Positions 1-8,428 of a stretch of DNA of 64,000 nucleotides are shown here, one piece after another; the first letter of the stretch is position 1; each line of letters begins with the position of its first letter. The stretch comes from PALSA-188 sp963720075 (GTDB lineage: Bacteria > Acidobacteriota > Terriglobia > Terriglobales > Acidobacteriaceae): the NCBI GenBank assembly GCA_963720075.1, contig CAVREG010000019.1:1116001-1180000 (forward strand), given 5' to 3'. The translations under genes and the position numbers were made by a program. The notes below the pieces were generated by a model. That model was not told the DNA's origin, made no database searches, and saw nothing but the letters and a program-made list of their open reading frames with translations.

Positions 1-309
1 AAGCCTGCACGGGTTAGAAAATTACACTTTCCTAACGCCAGCACCCGGCCTATAAATCCCAACGTTCACGGGGGTCCGAGGAATCCCCTTTTGACAGGGA
101 TTTCTAACAGAGGTCGAAGCGTCTCTCTGGATAAGAATTTCGAAAAGGAAAAGTAACTCTAAAGGACTCGATTCAGAAGAGTCTCTTACTTGCTGGGGAT
201 AGCTATTAGAACGGGAAAACTGCTACACCCCCCCCAAAAGGAGAAGGGAGCAGGGGGGCAACCTTCATGCGAAATGGGAAGGAATCAGTGTGATAACTTG
301 TCGCGATGG
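1..309. other. Intergenic stretch, no gene seen
   Basis: No credible reading frame with a ribosome binding site is visible here. The stretch lies downstream of the minus-strand endonuclease genes and would hold their 3' end. It has a C-run and purine-rich tracts near 230-260, but no clear hairpin followed by a T-run in either direction. Confidence 0.4.
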
Positions 310-480
310 CTATTCGGAATCTGGTAGAGAGCGCAGCTTTTCAATCACTTTATCCAGTTTCTGAACATTTTGCCGCCGAACTTCGTATGGTGTGTCCGGT
401 GCATCTCGTACCGCTCGCAGAGAGTATTCAAGTGACGTCATCAACGTTGCTAGATCTTCTGATGAAAGATTGAGGTTCAT
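310..480 (-). CDS. Small 56-residue hypothetical protein coupled to the HNH endonuclease gene
   Basis: A 56-codon frame begins with ATG at 480-478, overlapping the TGA of the HNH gene by four bases (ATGA), the usual sign of translational coupling. The protein is acidic at the start (MNLNLSSEDLATLMTSLEYS) and rich in Leu, Glu, Lys and Arg, so it is probably all helical with heptad-like spacing. I do not recognise a family. Its place as last gene of the vsr-HNH unit suggests an accessory or regulatory subunit, which is inference. The natural composition and the overlap argue that it is real despite its size. Confidence 0.6.
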   Translation of the reverse strand: MNLNLSSEDLATLMTSLEYSLRAVRDAPDTPYEVRRQNVQKLDKVIEKLRSLPDSE

Positions 481-1315
481 ACTTCGCCACCTGTGTTGTA
501 ACTGTCCCTATGTCTCGTTTTCAGCAAAAACTTTTCTCCATCTATTATTATGCTCCATCCTTCGTCCGTACTGATTGGAGTGTCGACTTGGGCATAGTGT
601 AGTCGACGGTGACAATTTGCGCACACTACTATGACGTATTCCGGGTCGAGGCATTCGGGAGGCGGATCGGCAGCGAGATGAAAAAGATGATGCACTTCGC
701 AATAGCGCTTACCATCCCGTTTCAAGAATCCGGTTAACCCACAAATTTGGCAAGAGTCACCTCGCGATTGCTTCACATTGTTAGTAATAAAGCTTGGTCG
801 TTCGTAAGACTCGATGACGTGTCTAATCCGTCGTAGGGTTGAAGGGCTTCGGCTGCCAAGGCCAGAATTTAAGGACCTCAGCTCACGCTGAAGAGATTCC
901 GTTAACGATTCCTGCGAAGGAAGTAGGGAATCGTCGATGGACCGAACACCCCCCATCGCCGTGATAGCCCGGAATAATTCGCCAGTAATTCGTCGGACGC
1001 TGTTTCGCATCGTTTTTGCGTCCTCATGTTCCGCCACTTGTGGTCGAGTAAAAGTCGACATGTACGGGAAACTCTTCGTAATTCGAAAACTTCCGCGTAT
1101 GCATGGCCGACGTCTTCTGTGTCATCGTAAACTGACGACACCTCTCCCGTCCCAAAGTACACCTGTTTCCCCCCTTCCCGTGGCTCATAATAAACGAAGT
1201 ATGAAGGTAATTCGGAGAACGCTTTAAGATACCTGTTCGGGAAATGATATAACCTGCCGACGACATCTTTGTAGCCGGAGCCTTCTCGGTATTGGTTAAG
1301 CGCAAGATGGCTCAT
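477..1315 (-). pseudogene. HNH endonuclease, disrupted by two +1 frameshifts (or two sequencing errors)
   Basis: Three frames join into one HNH endonuclease of about 278 residues. From ATG 1315 the first 78 codons run to 1082. One extra T at about 1081 shifts to a 10-codon stretch (YEEFPVHVDF, 1080-1051), and a second extra T at about 1050, in a TTTT run, shifts to the frame that reaches the stop at 477. The N-terminal part (RLYHFPNRYL, YYEPREGGKQVYF) is the domain often found before HNH nucleases. The C-terminal part has CQICG, CEVHH and CANCHRRLH, a zinc-binding HNH finger. It follows vsr on the same strand after about 67 bp, so it probably belongs to the same restriction unit. Both shifts lie in T runs, so assembly error is possible. 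An internal ATG at 1061 could still make a 194-residue protein holding the whole HNH part. Confidence 0.7.
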
Positions 1316-1382
1316 TTATTCTTCCTGGACTTGTGCGGTTCGATCTCGCGTAAAAGCTGAAACGAATATGACATCTTCAGAT

Positions 1383-1814
1383 TTACCGTTTTCTTGCCCG
1401 ATTCCGAAGTCGGGATTCGATTATAAGTAGGTGCTTTGCCCTCATTAAAGGATCTTTCAGTTCACACTCCCGGATTCTGAGTACACTCCATCCTGAAGCC
1501 CGGAGTTGCCGCGAAACGCGAATGTCGCGGTGGAGATTGACTATAATTTTATTTTGCCAGAATTCAACGTTTGACTTCGAAGCTTTAAGGCACCGCTGGC
1601 ACCCATGCCAAAAGCACCCGTCTACGAAAACCGCAAGTAGCGTGTCGACGAATACAAAGTCCGGGCGACCAGGCAAGTCCAACCCGTGCATCTGCCATCC
1701 TGCAATGCCTCGCTGCACAAGTAGGGCTCGCAGTCGCCTCTCCGTAGTGCGACCGTGCCGCGGCTTTACTAGCGACATGATCCGGGACCGAGCCTGAGGT
1801 GTAACCCTGTCCAT
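1383..1814 (-). CDS. vsr: Very-short-patch-repair (Vsr) family DNA endonuclease
   Basis: The product matches Vsr nucleases, which nick near T:G mismatches arising from deaminated 5-methylcytosine. It contains the family's LPGRPDFVFVD segment with the catalytic Asp (about residues 46-56), FVDGCFWHGC with the zinc/catalytic His-Cys region (about 62-71), then FWQNKI, NLHRD and GWSVLRIRECEL. Its length of 143 residues is typical. I chose ATG 1814 rather than an upstream start at 1898, because the family begins near this Met and the longer form would run into the divergent methyltransferase start. It is divergent to the C5-methyltransferase. In systems that also carry a MORC-like ATPase, Vsr may act as the restriction nuclease instead of a repair enzyme; that is inference from known gene associations. 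Confidence 0.9.
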   Translation of the reverse strand: MDRVTPQARSRIMSLVKPRHGRTTERRLRALLVQRGIAGWQMHGLDLPGRPDFVFVDTLLAVFVDGCFWHGCQRCLKASKSNVEFWQNKIIVNLHRDIRVSRQLRASGWSVLRIRECELKDPLMRAKHLLIIESRLRNRARKR

Positions 1815-1843
1815 AAAAGCATGAGGATTCAATCGCTTGAGAG

Positions 1844-1849
1844 TATAAT
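1844..1849 (+). promoter_or_regulatory. Candidate -10 box (TATAAT) in the vsr/methyltransferase divergent gap
   Basis: A perfect TATAAT lies 21 bp before the methyltransferase ATG at 1871, which would give a very short leader; no Shine-Dalgarno sequence precedes that ATG. No clear -35 is seen. On the minus strand the same bases read TATACT towards vsr, so both genes may share this 56-bp control region. Confidence 0.35.
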
Positions 1850-1870
1850 CTGTGCGTTGCAACGATTTAA

Positions 1871-2989
1871 ATGGCCTTTTCGGCGAATCCAATCGCAATT
1901 GATATTTTCTGCGGCGCTGGCGGTCTCTCGTTAGGTTTTCATCAGGCCGGTTTTAAAGTGATAGGCAGCTTCGATGCTGATCCAATCCACGTCAAGACTT
2001 ATTCCAAGAACTTTCCTAATGTGGAAGCTATCCGAGCAGATGTTTCCTTGCTCACGGGGAACGAGGTTCGCCGCAGAATCGGCCTAAGGAAAGACAGGCA
2101 GATTGACGTCGTCTGCGGGGGTCCCCCTTGCCAGGGCTTTTCACTGATAGGGAAGCGTGAAATCGACGATCCCCGTAACGAGCTTCTAGTTCACTTTGCT
2201 CGACTGATAACAGAACTCCGTCCTCGGTATTTTGTGGTAGAAAACGTGGGAGGGTTACTCCTCGGTAGAGCGAGAACGGTGTTGGCCCGCGCTTTGTGGC
2301 TGCTAAGGGCTGGGGGATACCGAGTTGTAACTCCGGTTCGAACGGTCGATGCCAAAGACTTTGGTGTGCCTCAAACTCGTAAGCGCGTCGTCGTTCTCGG
2401 GTATCGAACGGACCAACTGCCTCCCTCTTATCCGCGGAAATCTACCAGAAAGGTAACCGTACGGGATGCTCTAGAAGATTTGTACGAGATTGGCAGACGG
2501 AAAGGTCATTTGAGCAACGACCAATTTCGGGGAAGATTTGTGGGACGCAACCCGTACTCTCGCAGCCTTCGAAAGGGCTTAAAAACAGGGCACATTTTGA
2601 CAGGTTGTCAACGCTGCTGTCATGATCCGAGAGTCGTTAAGAGATTTCAATCTACTGATCCAGGTACCGCAGAGCCTATCAGCCGCTTTTTTCGTCTTCA
2701 TCCAAATCGTCCTGCCCCGACACTTAGGGCCGGAACCGGTAAAGATAAGGGAAGCTTCACTGCCGCTCGCCCCATTCACCCCAGCCAGCCCCGATGCATA
2801 ACGGTTCGTGAAGCTGCAAGGCTCCATTCCTTTCCGGATTGGTTTCAATTTCACGCGACACAATGGCACGGCTTCCGCCAAGTTGGAAATTCCGTGCCTC
2901 CGATGATGGCTGCTGCAATCGGCCGTCAACTAATGAGGACACTCAGAGATGCCAAAGCTCAAAACGCCAGAAACAACGCCGACAGTTAG
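1871..2989 (+). CDS. dcm: DNA (cytosine-5) methyltransferase
   Basis: A 372-residue C5-cytosine methyltransferase with all the classical motifs in order: motif I DIFCGAGGLSLGFHQAGF (about residues 11-28, SAM binding), motif IV GGPPCQGFS with the catalytic Cys, motif VI FVVENV, motif VIII QTRKRVVVLGYR, then a target-recognition region, and motifs IX-X ITVREAARLHSFP and QVGNSVPPMMAAAIG. It methylates cytosine in a short DNA target that cannot be read from sequence alone. Its 3' end overlaps the ATPase gene by 41 bp, and it is divergent to vsr. With these neighbours it is the protective methylase of a restriction-type system. Confidence 0.95.
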   Translation: MAFSANPIAIDIFCGAGGLSLGFHQAGFKVIGSFDADPIHVKTYSKNFPNVEAIRADVSLLTGNEVRRRIGLRKDRQIDVVCGGPPCQGFSLIGKREIDDPRNELLVHFARLITELRPRYFVVENVGGLLLGRARTVLARALWLLRAGGYRVVTPVRTVDAKDFGVPQTRKRVVVLGYRTDQLPPSYPRKSTRKVTVRDALEDLYEIGRRKGHLSNDQFRGRFVGRNPYSRSLRKGLKTGHILTGCQRCCHDPRVVKRFQSTDPGTAEPISRFFRLHPNRPAPTLRAGTGKDKGSFTAARPIHPSQPRCITVREAARLHSFPDWFQFHATQWHGFRQVGNSVPPMMAAAIGRQLMRTLRDAKAQNARNNADS

Positions 2990-4367
2990 CGCCGCTCCGA
3001 CAAAGCGATTCTTTGTCGACATGTTTACGAGAGATATAGACCTTCGGGACGCTATTCTCGATCTTCTGGACAACTGTATAGATGGGGTAGTTCGAGCAAG
3101 GTCATTCAACAGGACTCACAAACGACCCTATGACAAGCACTGGGCGAAGATTTTGTTAGATAGTGAGCAATTTTCAATCGCAGACAATTGCGGTGGGATC
3201 TCCCGTGAACTCGCGGAGAAAAGCGCGTTCATGTTGGGGAGACCGATAGATTATGAAGAGGAGGTCGACGGACCCACCGTTGGTGTTTATGGGATTGGTA
3301 TGAAACGGGCCATCTTCAAGATGGGAAGGCACGCCGAGGTTACTTCGCAAACTGATCGAGAAGCATTCAAAGTAACGATACCCGAAAGCTGGTTTAGCGA
3401 AAAAGACAACTGGTTATTACCGCTAACGCCCTTAGACAACCCTCTTAAACATGTGGGAACAACCATCGTAGTCCGACGATTCGAACCCTCTATTCAGAAG
3501 CAATTCAGCGATACCGAAAACTTTTGCGATGGTTTGGCGAAGGTAATAAGCGAAGCTTATAGCTTGATCATAGATAGAGGCTTCACAGTTCAAGTTAATC
3601 GTTCGCAAGTCCATCCCGTCCCATTGATCCTACACAGCGTAGACCTTAATAAATACAAGAAGGGCATAGCTCCCTATCTCTTCAAAGGAAATATCGATGG
3701 GGTAGAGGTCGACTTGAAGCTGGGGTTCTATCGTGCTACGGCCGGCGAGGACGAACTGGAAATGGAGGCCACCGGGACACATTCAGCGCACGATGCTGGC
3801 TGGACGGTTGTGTGCAATGATCGCGTAGTTCTCTATCGTGATAAATCTCGCCTCACGGGTTGGGGAGAGGCGGGTGTTCCAAGCTATCACGCCCAGTTCA
3901 ACTCAATAGCCGGTATTGTACATTTCAAATGCGATGACCCGAGTAAACTTCCGCTTACGACAACGAAGAGAGGAATTGAAGCTGGATCGGACGTATATCT
4001 GACTGCAAAAGAAAAGATGCGCGAAGCGCTGAAGAAATTTACGACATTTACAAACCGTTTCAAAATAGACCAACATTACAAACAAAAGCTTTTCAAAGAA
4101 GCAAGCACCCGCACAATTGCCGTCATTGACGACATGGCACAAAAGGTTAAATGGAAAAAGGATTCCAGGATTAAGGGAGGAAAGGTTTTCAGTCCGTCAC
4201 TTCCCGAACTGGATAGAAACGATAAGACACGGTGGATTAAATTCACGAAAGACCTTGAGGAGATCAGCACCGTCTCCCAATTTCTGTTTGAAAAACCTGA
4301 TGTAGATCCGGGGGCGGTTGGCGAGGCTTGTTTTGACCGCGTAAGTCGAGAGGTAAAGGGAAAATGA
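2949..4367 (+). CDS. MORC/MutL-like GHKL ATPase of a restriction-modification cassette
   Basis: The 472-residue protein has the three Bergerat-fold motifs: N box AILDLLDNCIDG (about residues 35-46), G1 IADNCGGIS (about 76-84) and G2 VGVYGIGMKRAIFKMG (about 110-125). This is the HATPase_c_3 arrangement of MORC/MutL-like proteins, dimerising ATPases that load onto or compact DNA. Published comparative work links bacterial MORC-like ATPases to restriction systems with C5-methylases and Vsr nucleases, which is the context here. The C-terminal third is lysine-rich and unrecognised. The start at 2949 overlaps the methyltransferase by 41 bp; a later start would cut into the N-terminal helix. A role as ATP-driven sensor or effector is inference. 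Confidence 0.85.
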   Translation: MPKLKTPETTPTVSAAPTKRFFVDMFTRDIDLRDAILDLLDNCIDGVVRARSFNRTHKRPYDKHWAKILLDSEQFSIADNCGGISRELAEKSAFMLGRPIDYEEEVDGPTVGVYGIGMKRAIFKMGRHAEVTSQTDREAFKVTIPESWFSEKDNWLLPLTPLDNPLKHVGTTIVVRRFEPSIQKQFSDTENFCDGLAKVISEAYSLIIDRGFTVQVNRSQVHPVPLILHSVDLNKYKKGIAPYLFKGNIDGVEVDLKLGFYRATAGEDELEMEATGTHSAHDAGWTVVCNDRVVLYRDKSRLTGWGEAGVPSYHAQFNSIAGIVHFKCDDPSKLPLTTTKRGIEAGSDVYLTAKEKMREALKKFTTFTNRFKIDQHYKQKLFKEASTRTIAVIDDMAQKVKWKKDSRIKGGKVFSPSLPELDRNDKTRWIKFTKDLEEISTVSQFLFEKPDVDPGAVGEACFDRVSREVKGK

Positions 4368-5389
4368 GCGGAGAAAAGGTACCCTACCACCTTCGCCCAA
4401 ACAAATTTGTAGAGCGGTCCCTCTTCATTGATCTCTTAGCGCACGTAAACCGGCATTCTCCTATTTCCGAATACCTCTATGTAAGTTTCGGAGGACCCTA
4501 TTTGGAGGATTTTAAGGCAATTCACGCCGCTTTCGGAAATCACAAAATGCTATCGCTGGAACAACTCGATTGGGTTTACAGCAGGCAGCGATTTAACACT
4601 CCATACGGGTGTGTGGAATGTACGAACAAAACCAGCCAGCAGTTCATCATAGACTACACCGACATTCTCGATAATTTTGGTCATCCGCGAGTGCTAATCT
4701 GGCTGGACTATGCTGCTGCGGACCAAATTCGCGAGCAACTCACAGAAGCTGAGACGCTAATAACGAAACTTACTAAACTCGATATTTTAAAGATCACACT
4801 CAACGCTAACCCGTCCTCGATCGATGGAACAAATGACGGGGAAAACGAAGCGGCTGAAGCACGACGCATTAGACGATTGCAAGTCCTTAATGAACGAATT
4901 GCTGACTACATACCTAATGGAACGACGGCGGAACAGATGCAACATGCAGAATATCCCTCTTTACTTTTGCACGCAGTTCGGAAGGCCGCCTCGAACGCCA
5001 TGGCGGGGGCTAATCATCTTGTATTCCATCCCGTCGCAGCCTACGTGTATGAGGATACTCATCAGATGTTGACGGTTACCGGTATAGTGCTAGACAAAAC
5101 CGATGTGCAGCATTTCTTGGCGACCACCGGACTGCTTAACTACGAATTCGCCACAAACAACTGGCACGAGCCCATTTCCATAAAAGTCCCTTACCTGTCT
5201 CCGCGCGAGAAATTTTATCTCGATAGTCTGATTTTCAAACAGACTCGAAAGGACGACCGGTCTAAGCTAAAGAATTCTGTTCGACTTAAAGTGACCCTCG
5301 CACCTACGGACGCGGCCAGCAAGCTAATGGCGGAACGGTACATGCGTTTCTATCGCTATTATCCTCACTATCATCGTGTGCAGTACTGA
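4364..5389 (+). CDS. Unrecognised Rossmann-like protein, last gene of the C5-methylase/MORC operon
   Basis: The 341-residue product starts with an ATGA overlap on the ATPase gene, so the two are translated together. I do not recognise a named family. It shows a Rossmann-like alternation: a predicted strand and glycine turn YLYVSFGGPYLEDF (about residues 38-51), a strand ending in an acidic residue KMLSLEQ (about 60-66), and PRVLIWLDYAAADQ (about 108-121), where a methyltransferase would carry its motif IV. That pattern would fit a SAM-dependent methyltransferase-like fold, but the strict GxGxG motif is absent. The C-terminal half has no recognised motif. There is no signal peptide or membrane segment, so it should be cytoplasmic. 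Confidence 0.6.
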   Translation: MSGEKVPYHLRPNKFVERSLFIDLLAHVNRHSPISEYLYVSFGGPYLEDFKAIHAAFGNHKMLSLEQLDWVYSRQRFNTPYGCVECTNKTSQQFIIDYTDILDNFGHPRVLIWLDYAAADQIREQLTEAETLITKLTKLDILKITLNANPSSIDGTNDGENEAAEARRIRRLQVLNERIADYIPNGTTAEQMQHAEYPSLLLHAVRKAASNAMAGANHLVFHPVAAYVYEDTHQMLTVTGIVLDKTDVQHFLATTGLLNYEFATNNWHEPISIKVPYLSPREKFYLDSLIFKQTRKDDRSKLKNSVRLKVTLAPTDAASKLMAERYMRFYRYYPHYHRVQY

Positions 5390-5448
5390 GCGTCCCCTTA
5401 GACCATTCGCGGGACGAAAAGATACTGGTTATAGTGGACCCGTCGCCG

Positions 5449-5480
5449 GACCCCTAAATACTATTAACACGAATTAACAC
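5449..5480 (+). repeat. Boundary repeat, left copy (contains TTAACACGAATTAACA)
   Basis: This 32-bp stretch starts GACCCCTAAAT and contains TTAACACGAATTAACA. The same sequence recurs at 22334-22365 with a single change in the first 30 bases. Between them lies the whole module array, so the pair may mark the ends of an inserted region. The inner part is also present in inverted form at 5652-5673. Confidence 0.65.
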
Positions 5481-5651
5481 GCATTCGCAACGATAAGAGA
5501 TGTGAAAGTGATGAAAGATTATTCAATAAGTGAAGTTTAGAAGTTGATATTTCAGAAATCAGCATCGAATGTGAAGTCTTGGAGAAATTTCAATTGGATA
5601 GCTTTTTTCAAGGTCACTAAAAGAAGAGCTGATGGAAGTCGGCTAGCGTCA

Positions 5652-5673
5652 GCGTGTTAATTCGTGTTGATAG
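5652..5673 (-). repeat. Inverted copy of the boundary repeat core
   Basis: This 22-bp stretch is the reverse complement of 5461-5482 with one mismatch (TGTTAATTCGTGTT core). The two arms, 170 bp apart, could pair in single-stranded nucleic acid or act as paired protein sites. Confidence 0.6.
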
Positions 5674-5750
5674 CCAAGAATCCAATTTGATTTAGTTTTG
5701 TGGTTTTAGTGCTTTTAACACTGGGGCCTACTGATTAGGAGTGAAACAGC

Positions 5751-5876
5751 AAAAAATGCTGTGACGTTGCGGTATCCCAGCATTCGTGCTTTAGTGGCAC
5801 TTTACCCCATCGAAACTCCCTGTCATTTCCCTAGTGCTGTATAAACCCAGCTAGTATCAACGTCTCAGACGTTATA
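5751..5876 (+). repeat. Module repeat, copy 1
   Basis: First of five same-orientation copies of a 106-126 bp repeat. It begins AATGCTGTGACGTTGC, contains an AATGCTG/CAGCATT stem around a 16-base loop, then TTAGTGGCACTTT, then CCTAGTGCTGTATAAACCC, and ends near TCTCAGACGTTATAAAT. Unlike the other copies it lies 360 bp behind the nearest upstream stop codon. Confidence 0.8.
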
Positions 5877-6181
5877 AATATCAGTTTCGTTGATCTGATG
5901 TTTCTTACGCTTCATTAAGGCAGACTGAGTTCGAAAACCGCAAATGACGAATTGTTGTCCATTGCTCATCTGGATTGGCTAGTCAAGGGACCACAAGCGC
6001 GTTTATGAGGACTAATCTCCAAATCAAATATTCTGAATGAGCCCTGTTAGCACCATTTCGGGGTTTGCTTCCTGATAGCCCGTGATTCGGGACCTATTGA
6101 GTGCCTTGGAATCGGCAGGCATAAGCACGCGAAGTGTGATCTAATTTGGGCGTATTAGCTGTCAATTGTCAAAGAGTCTGT

Positions 6182-7006
6182 ATGCCCACCATCAAAACCA
6201 AAGACGGCGTTGATATCTTTTACAAGGACTGGGGTTCGGGGCAGCCGATTGTGTTCAGCCATGGGTGGCCGCTTTCGGCCGATGACTGGGACAACCAAAT
6301 GCTGTTCTTCCTGGGGAAGGGCTATCGCGTGATAGCGCATGACCGGCGTGGGCATGGACGCTCGACGCAGGTGGCCGATGGACATGACATGGACCATTAT
6401 GCGGATGATTTGGCGGCGCTTACGGCACATCTCGGTTTGAAGGACGCGATCCATGTGGGGCACTCGACGGGCGGCGGCGAGGTGGTGCGCTATCTGGCTC
6501 GGCGTGGGCAACAGGACGTGTACAAAGCTGCGATTATCAGCGCGGTGCCTCCGCTGATGGTGAAGACGGCGGCCAATCCAGAGGGCCTGCCGGAGTCAGT
6601 GTTTGACGATCTGCAGGCGCAGCTTGCGGCGAACCGGTCGAAGTTCTATCGCGATCTGCCGGAGGGGCCTTTCTATGGATTTAATCGGCCCGGGGTGAAA
6701 TCGTCGGAGGCCACCATTGCAAATTGGTGGCGGCAGGGGATGATGGGGGGCGCCAAGGCGCACTATGACGGGGTCGTGGCGTTTTCGCAGACGGACTTTA
6801 CGGAGGATCTGAAGAGGATCACAATTCCGGTGCTGGTGATGCATAGCGAGGACGACCAGATCGTTCCCTATGTGGCGGCGGGGCCGAAGTCGGCAAAGCT
6901 GCTGAAAAATGGGAGGCTGATTACCTATAAGGATTTTCCGCATGGCATGCCTACTACGCAGGCGGACAAGATCAACGCCGACCTGCTGGCATTCCTCACG
7001 AGCTAA
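6182..7006 (+). CDS. Alpha/beta hydrolase of the non-heme haloperoxidase/esterase group
   Basis: The 274-residue protein is a classic alpha/beta hydrolase of the chloroperoxidase-like group: oxyanion-hole region FSHGWPLSADDW (about residues 28-39), nucleophile elbow VGHSTGG (Ser about 98), acid Asp in HSEDDQIVP and the catalytic His in DFPHGMP near the C-terminus. These enzymes hydrolyse esters, and some can make peracids that oxidise halides; the natural substrate is unknown. ATG 6182 gives the usual family N-terminus (MPTIKTKDG); a start at 6146 would add 12 unmatched residues. It converges with the metallo-beta-lactamase-fold gene, with 20 bp between the stops. Confidence 0.9.
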   Translation: MPTIKTKDGVDIFYKDWGSGQPIVFSHGWPLSADDWDNQMLFFLGKGYRVIAHDRRGHGRSTQVADGHDMDHYADDLAALTAHLGLKDAIHVGHSTGGGEVVRYLARRGQQDVYKAAIISAVPPLMVKTAANPEGLPESVFDDLQAQLAANRSKFYRDLPEGPFYGFNRPGVKSSEATIANWWRQGMMGGAKAHYDGVVAFSQTDFTEDLKRITIPVLVMHSEDDQIVPYVAAGPKSAKLLKNGRLITYKDFPHGMPTTQADKINADLLAFLTS

Positions 7007-7026
7007 CGATATAGCTTTTACTGATT

Positions 7027-7986
7027 TCAAACGCCCCGGTACACGAGCGCTACGAAGTCACTCGGGTTCTGGAACAGGTTTCCCCATACCGCGTCATAGC
7101 GCGCCCCAGGCTTAGCCGCGATCACTTCAGGTAAGGGCTTGCCCTGTTTTTTTAGGGCCGCTACTCTGTCGCGGATATCGACCAAGACGTCGCGGAAGAG
7201 AATAAGGTCGGCTTTACCGCCCACGGCTCCGTGCCCGGGAATGACGATCGTCTTGTCGGTCACTTTTGCGATATTCGCCTCTGCCGCTCGTATCTGGCCG
7301 TCGATGCTGCCACCCGTCCAGTAGTCGATAAAGGGGTAATCGCGGTTCCAAAAAGTGTCCCCGGTGTGGAGAATGTCGGCCTCAACAAAGTGCACGGAGA
7401 TATCGGAGTCCGTGTGGGCAGGCTGGTAGTGCTTCAGCATGAGAGTGGTGTTGTTGGCATGTAGAGTGTGTTCGTCTTTGAAGACAGTGGAAGGAATGGC
7501 ACCCGCCGGCGCGGCTGGAAAAGTGTACTGAAAGTTTCCTCCGACGAACGTGGCCCTGGAAAGATGTTTGCGCGTGTTCTCGTGGGCGAGGATGGTGGCT
7601 CCGGCTTCATGGACCCACTCGTTGCCGCCGGTGTGGTCGAAGTGCCAGTGGGTGTTGATCAATTGTTTGATCGGATCCGCGTTGATGCTCGCAAGGGCTT
7701 GAGAGACGTTCGGACGGGCGGTGACGATCTCCGCATCAACCAGCAGCTTTCCGTCAGGACCTGTGAGAATGGCGATATTTCCACCAGCTCCCAAAAGGAC
7801 GCTGATGTTGCGGCGAAGGTTTTGAACCGTGACCTTTGCTGTTGCAGCTTCCTTGAACGCACCCGGAACGATGCTGCCTGTCTGGGCGATCAAGTAACTT
7901 GGAGCAAGGCAAGCTGCGGCTACCGTCAGGCCTCCGGTAGCCAGAAACTGACGGCGTGAAATGTCGAGTGACGCTTTCAGGACCAT
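7027..7986 (-). CDS. Tat-exported metallo-beta-lactamase-fold hydrolase
   Basis: The 319-residue protein starts with a twin-arginine signal (ISRRQFLATGG at about residues 9-19, followed by an Ala-rich hydrophobic run), so it is likely exported folded. The zinc-site motifs of the MBL fold follow: THWHFDHTGG (HxHxDH, about 112-121), the His in YQPAHTDSD, LHTGDTF, and VIPGHGAVGG. This arrangement fits the exported cyclase/quinoprotein-relay-like branch. The substrate is unknown. The start at 7986 has a purine-rich GGAGAT just upstream. Confidence 0.88.
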   Translation of the reverse strand: MVLKASLDISRRQFLATGGLTVAAACLAPSYLIAQTGSIVPGAFKEAATAKVTVQNLRRNISVLLGAGGNIAILTGPDGKLLVDAEIVTARPNVSQALASINADPIKQLINTHWHFDHTGGNEWVHEAGATILAHENTRKHLSRATFVGGNFQYTFPAAPAGAIPSTVFKDEHTLHANNTTLMLKHYQPAHTDSDISVHFVEADILHTGDTFWNRDYPFIDYWTGGSIDGQIRAAEANIAKVTDKTIVIPGHGAVGGKADLILFRDVLVDIRDRVAALKKQGKPLPEVIAAKPGARYDAVWGNLFQNPSDFVALVYRGV

Positions 7987-8428
7987 AAAGATCTCCTGTC
8001 ATTTTCGCCTTGAGTTTAATCCACACCTTTGGCCTTTGCGCCTAAATCTGAAACAAAATTATTCCTCGGTCCTTCAGCAAATGGGAAAATGATGCTTACT
8101 TTTCCATACGTGGAGGAATAACGATATAGCCGTTTTCCCAACGGGGCTCCGTCGTATACTCGCTTTTGTCCTCTTTATACTCCCAATGTATTGGTAACTT
8201 GGAAGTTACAGTGGCTCCGAATCCCGGTAAGTGATAAGTCGCAGAGCCACTCATGGAGGATAGGAATCAGTCCTGATAAGTCGACATAGCGGAAGCAATC
8301 TGATCAGAAAGATTTCTCAATGGGACCGCCACTTACCTACCGGCAGACGCGTTCATCCGCAGCGGCGGCTATCAGCAAGGTTGCCAACACCGGACTTACG
8401 ATCCTAGACTGCGGGAGAGAAATGGTTA
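7987..8428. other. Intergenic stretch, no gene seen
   Basis: The 440-bp gap lies between the divergent MBL gene and the small clamp-like gene, and should hold both promoters. No frame here has both a ribosome binding site and protein-like composition. The last 30 bp before 8429 are shared with the sequence ahead of the paralogue at 17411. Confidence 0.4.

Larger units (their letters stand above)
5390..6181. other. Intergenic region holding dispersed repeats, no gene seen
   Basis: This 790-bp gap lacks a convincing gene. It holds two arms of a short repeat (5449-5480 and, inverted, 5652-5673) and the first copy of the 106-126 bp module repeat (5751-5876). The rest is A/T-rich compared with its neighbours and has stops in all frames. 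Confidence 0.5.
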
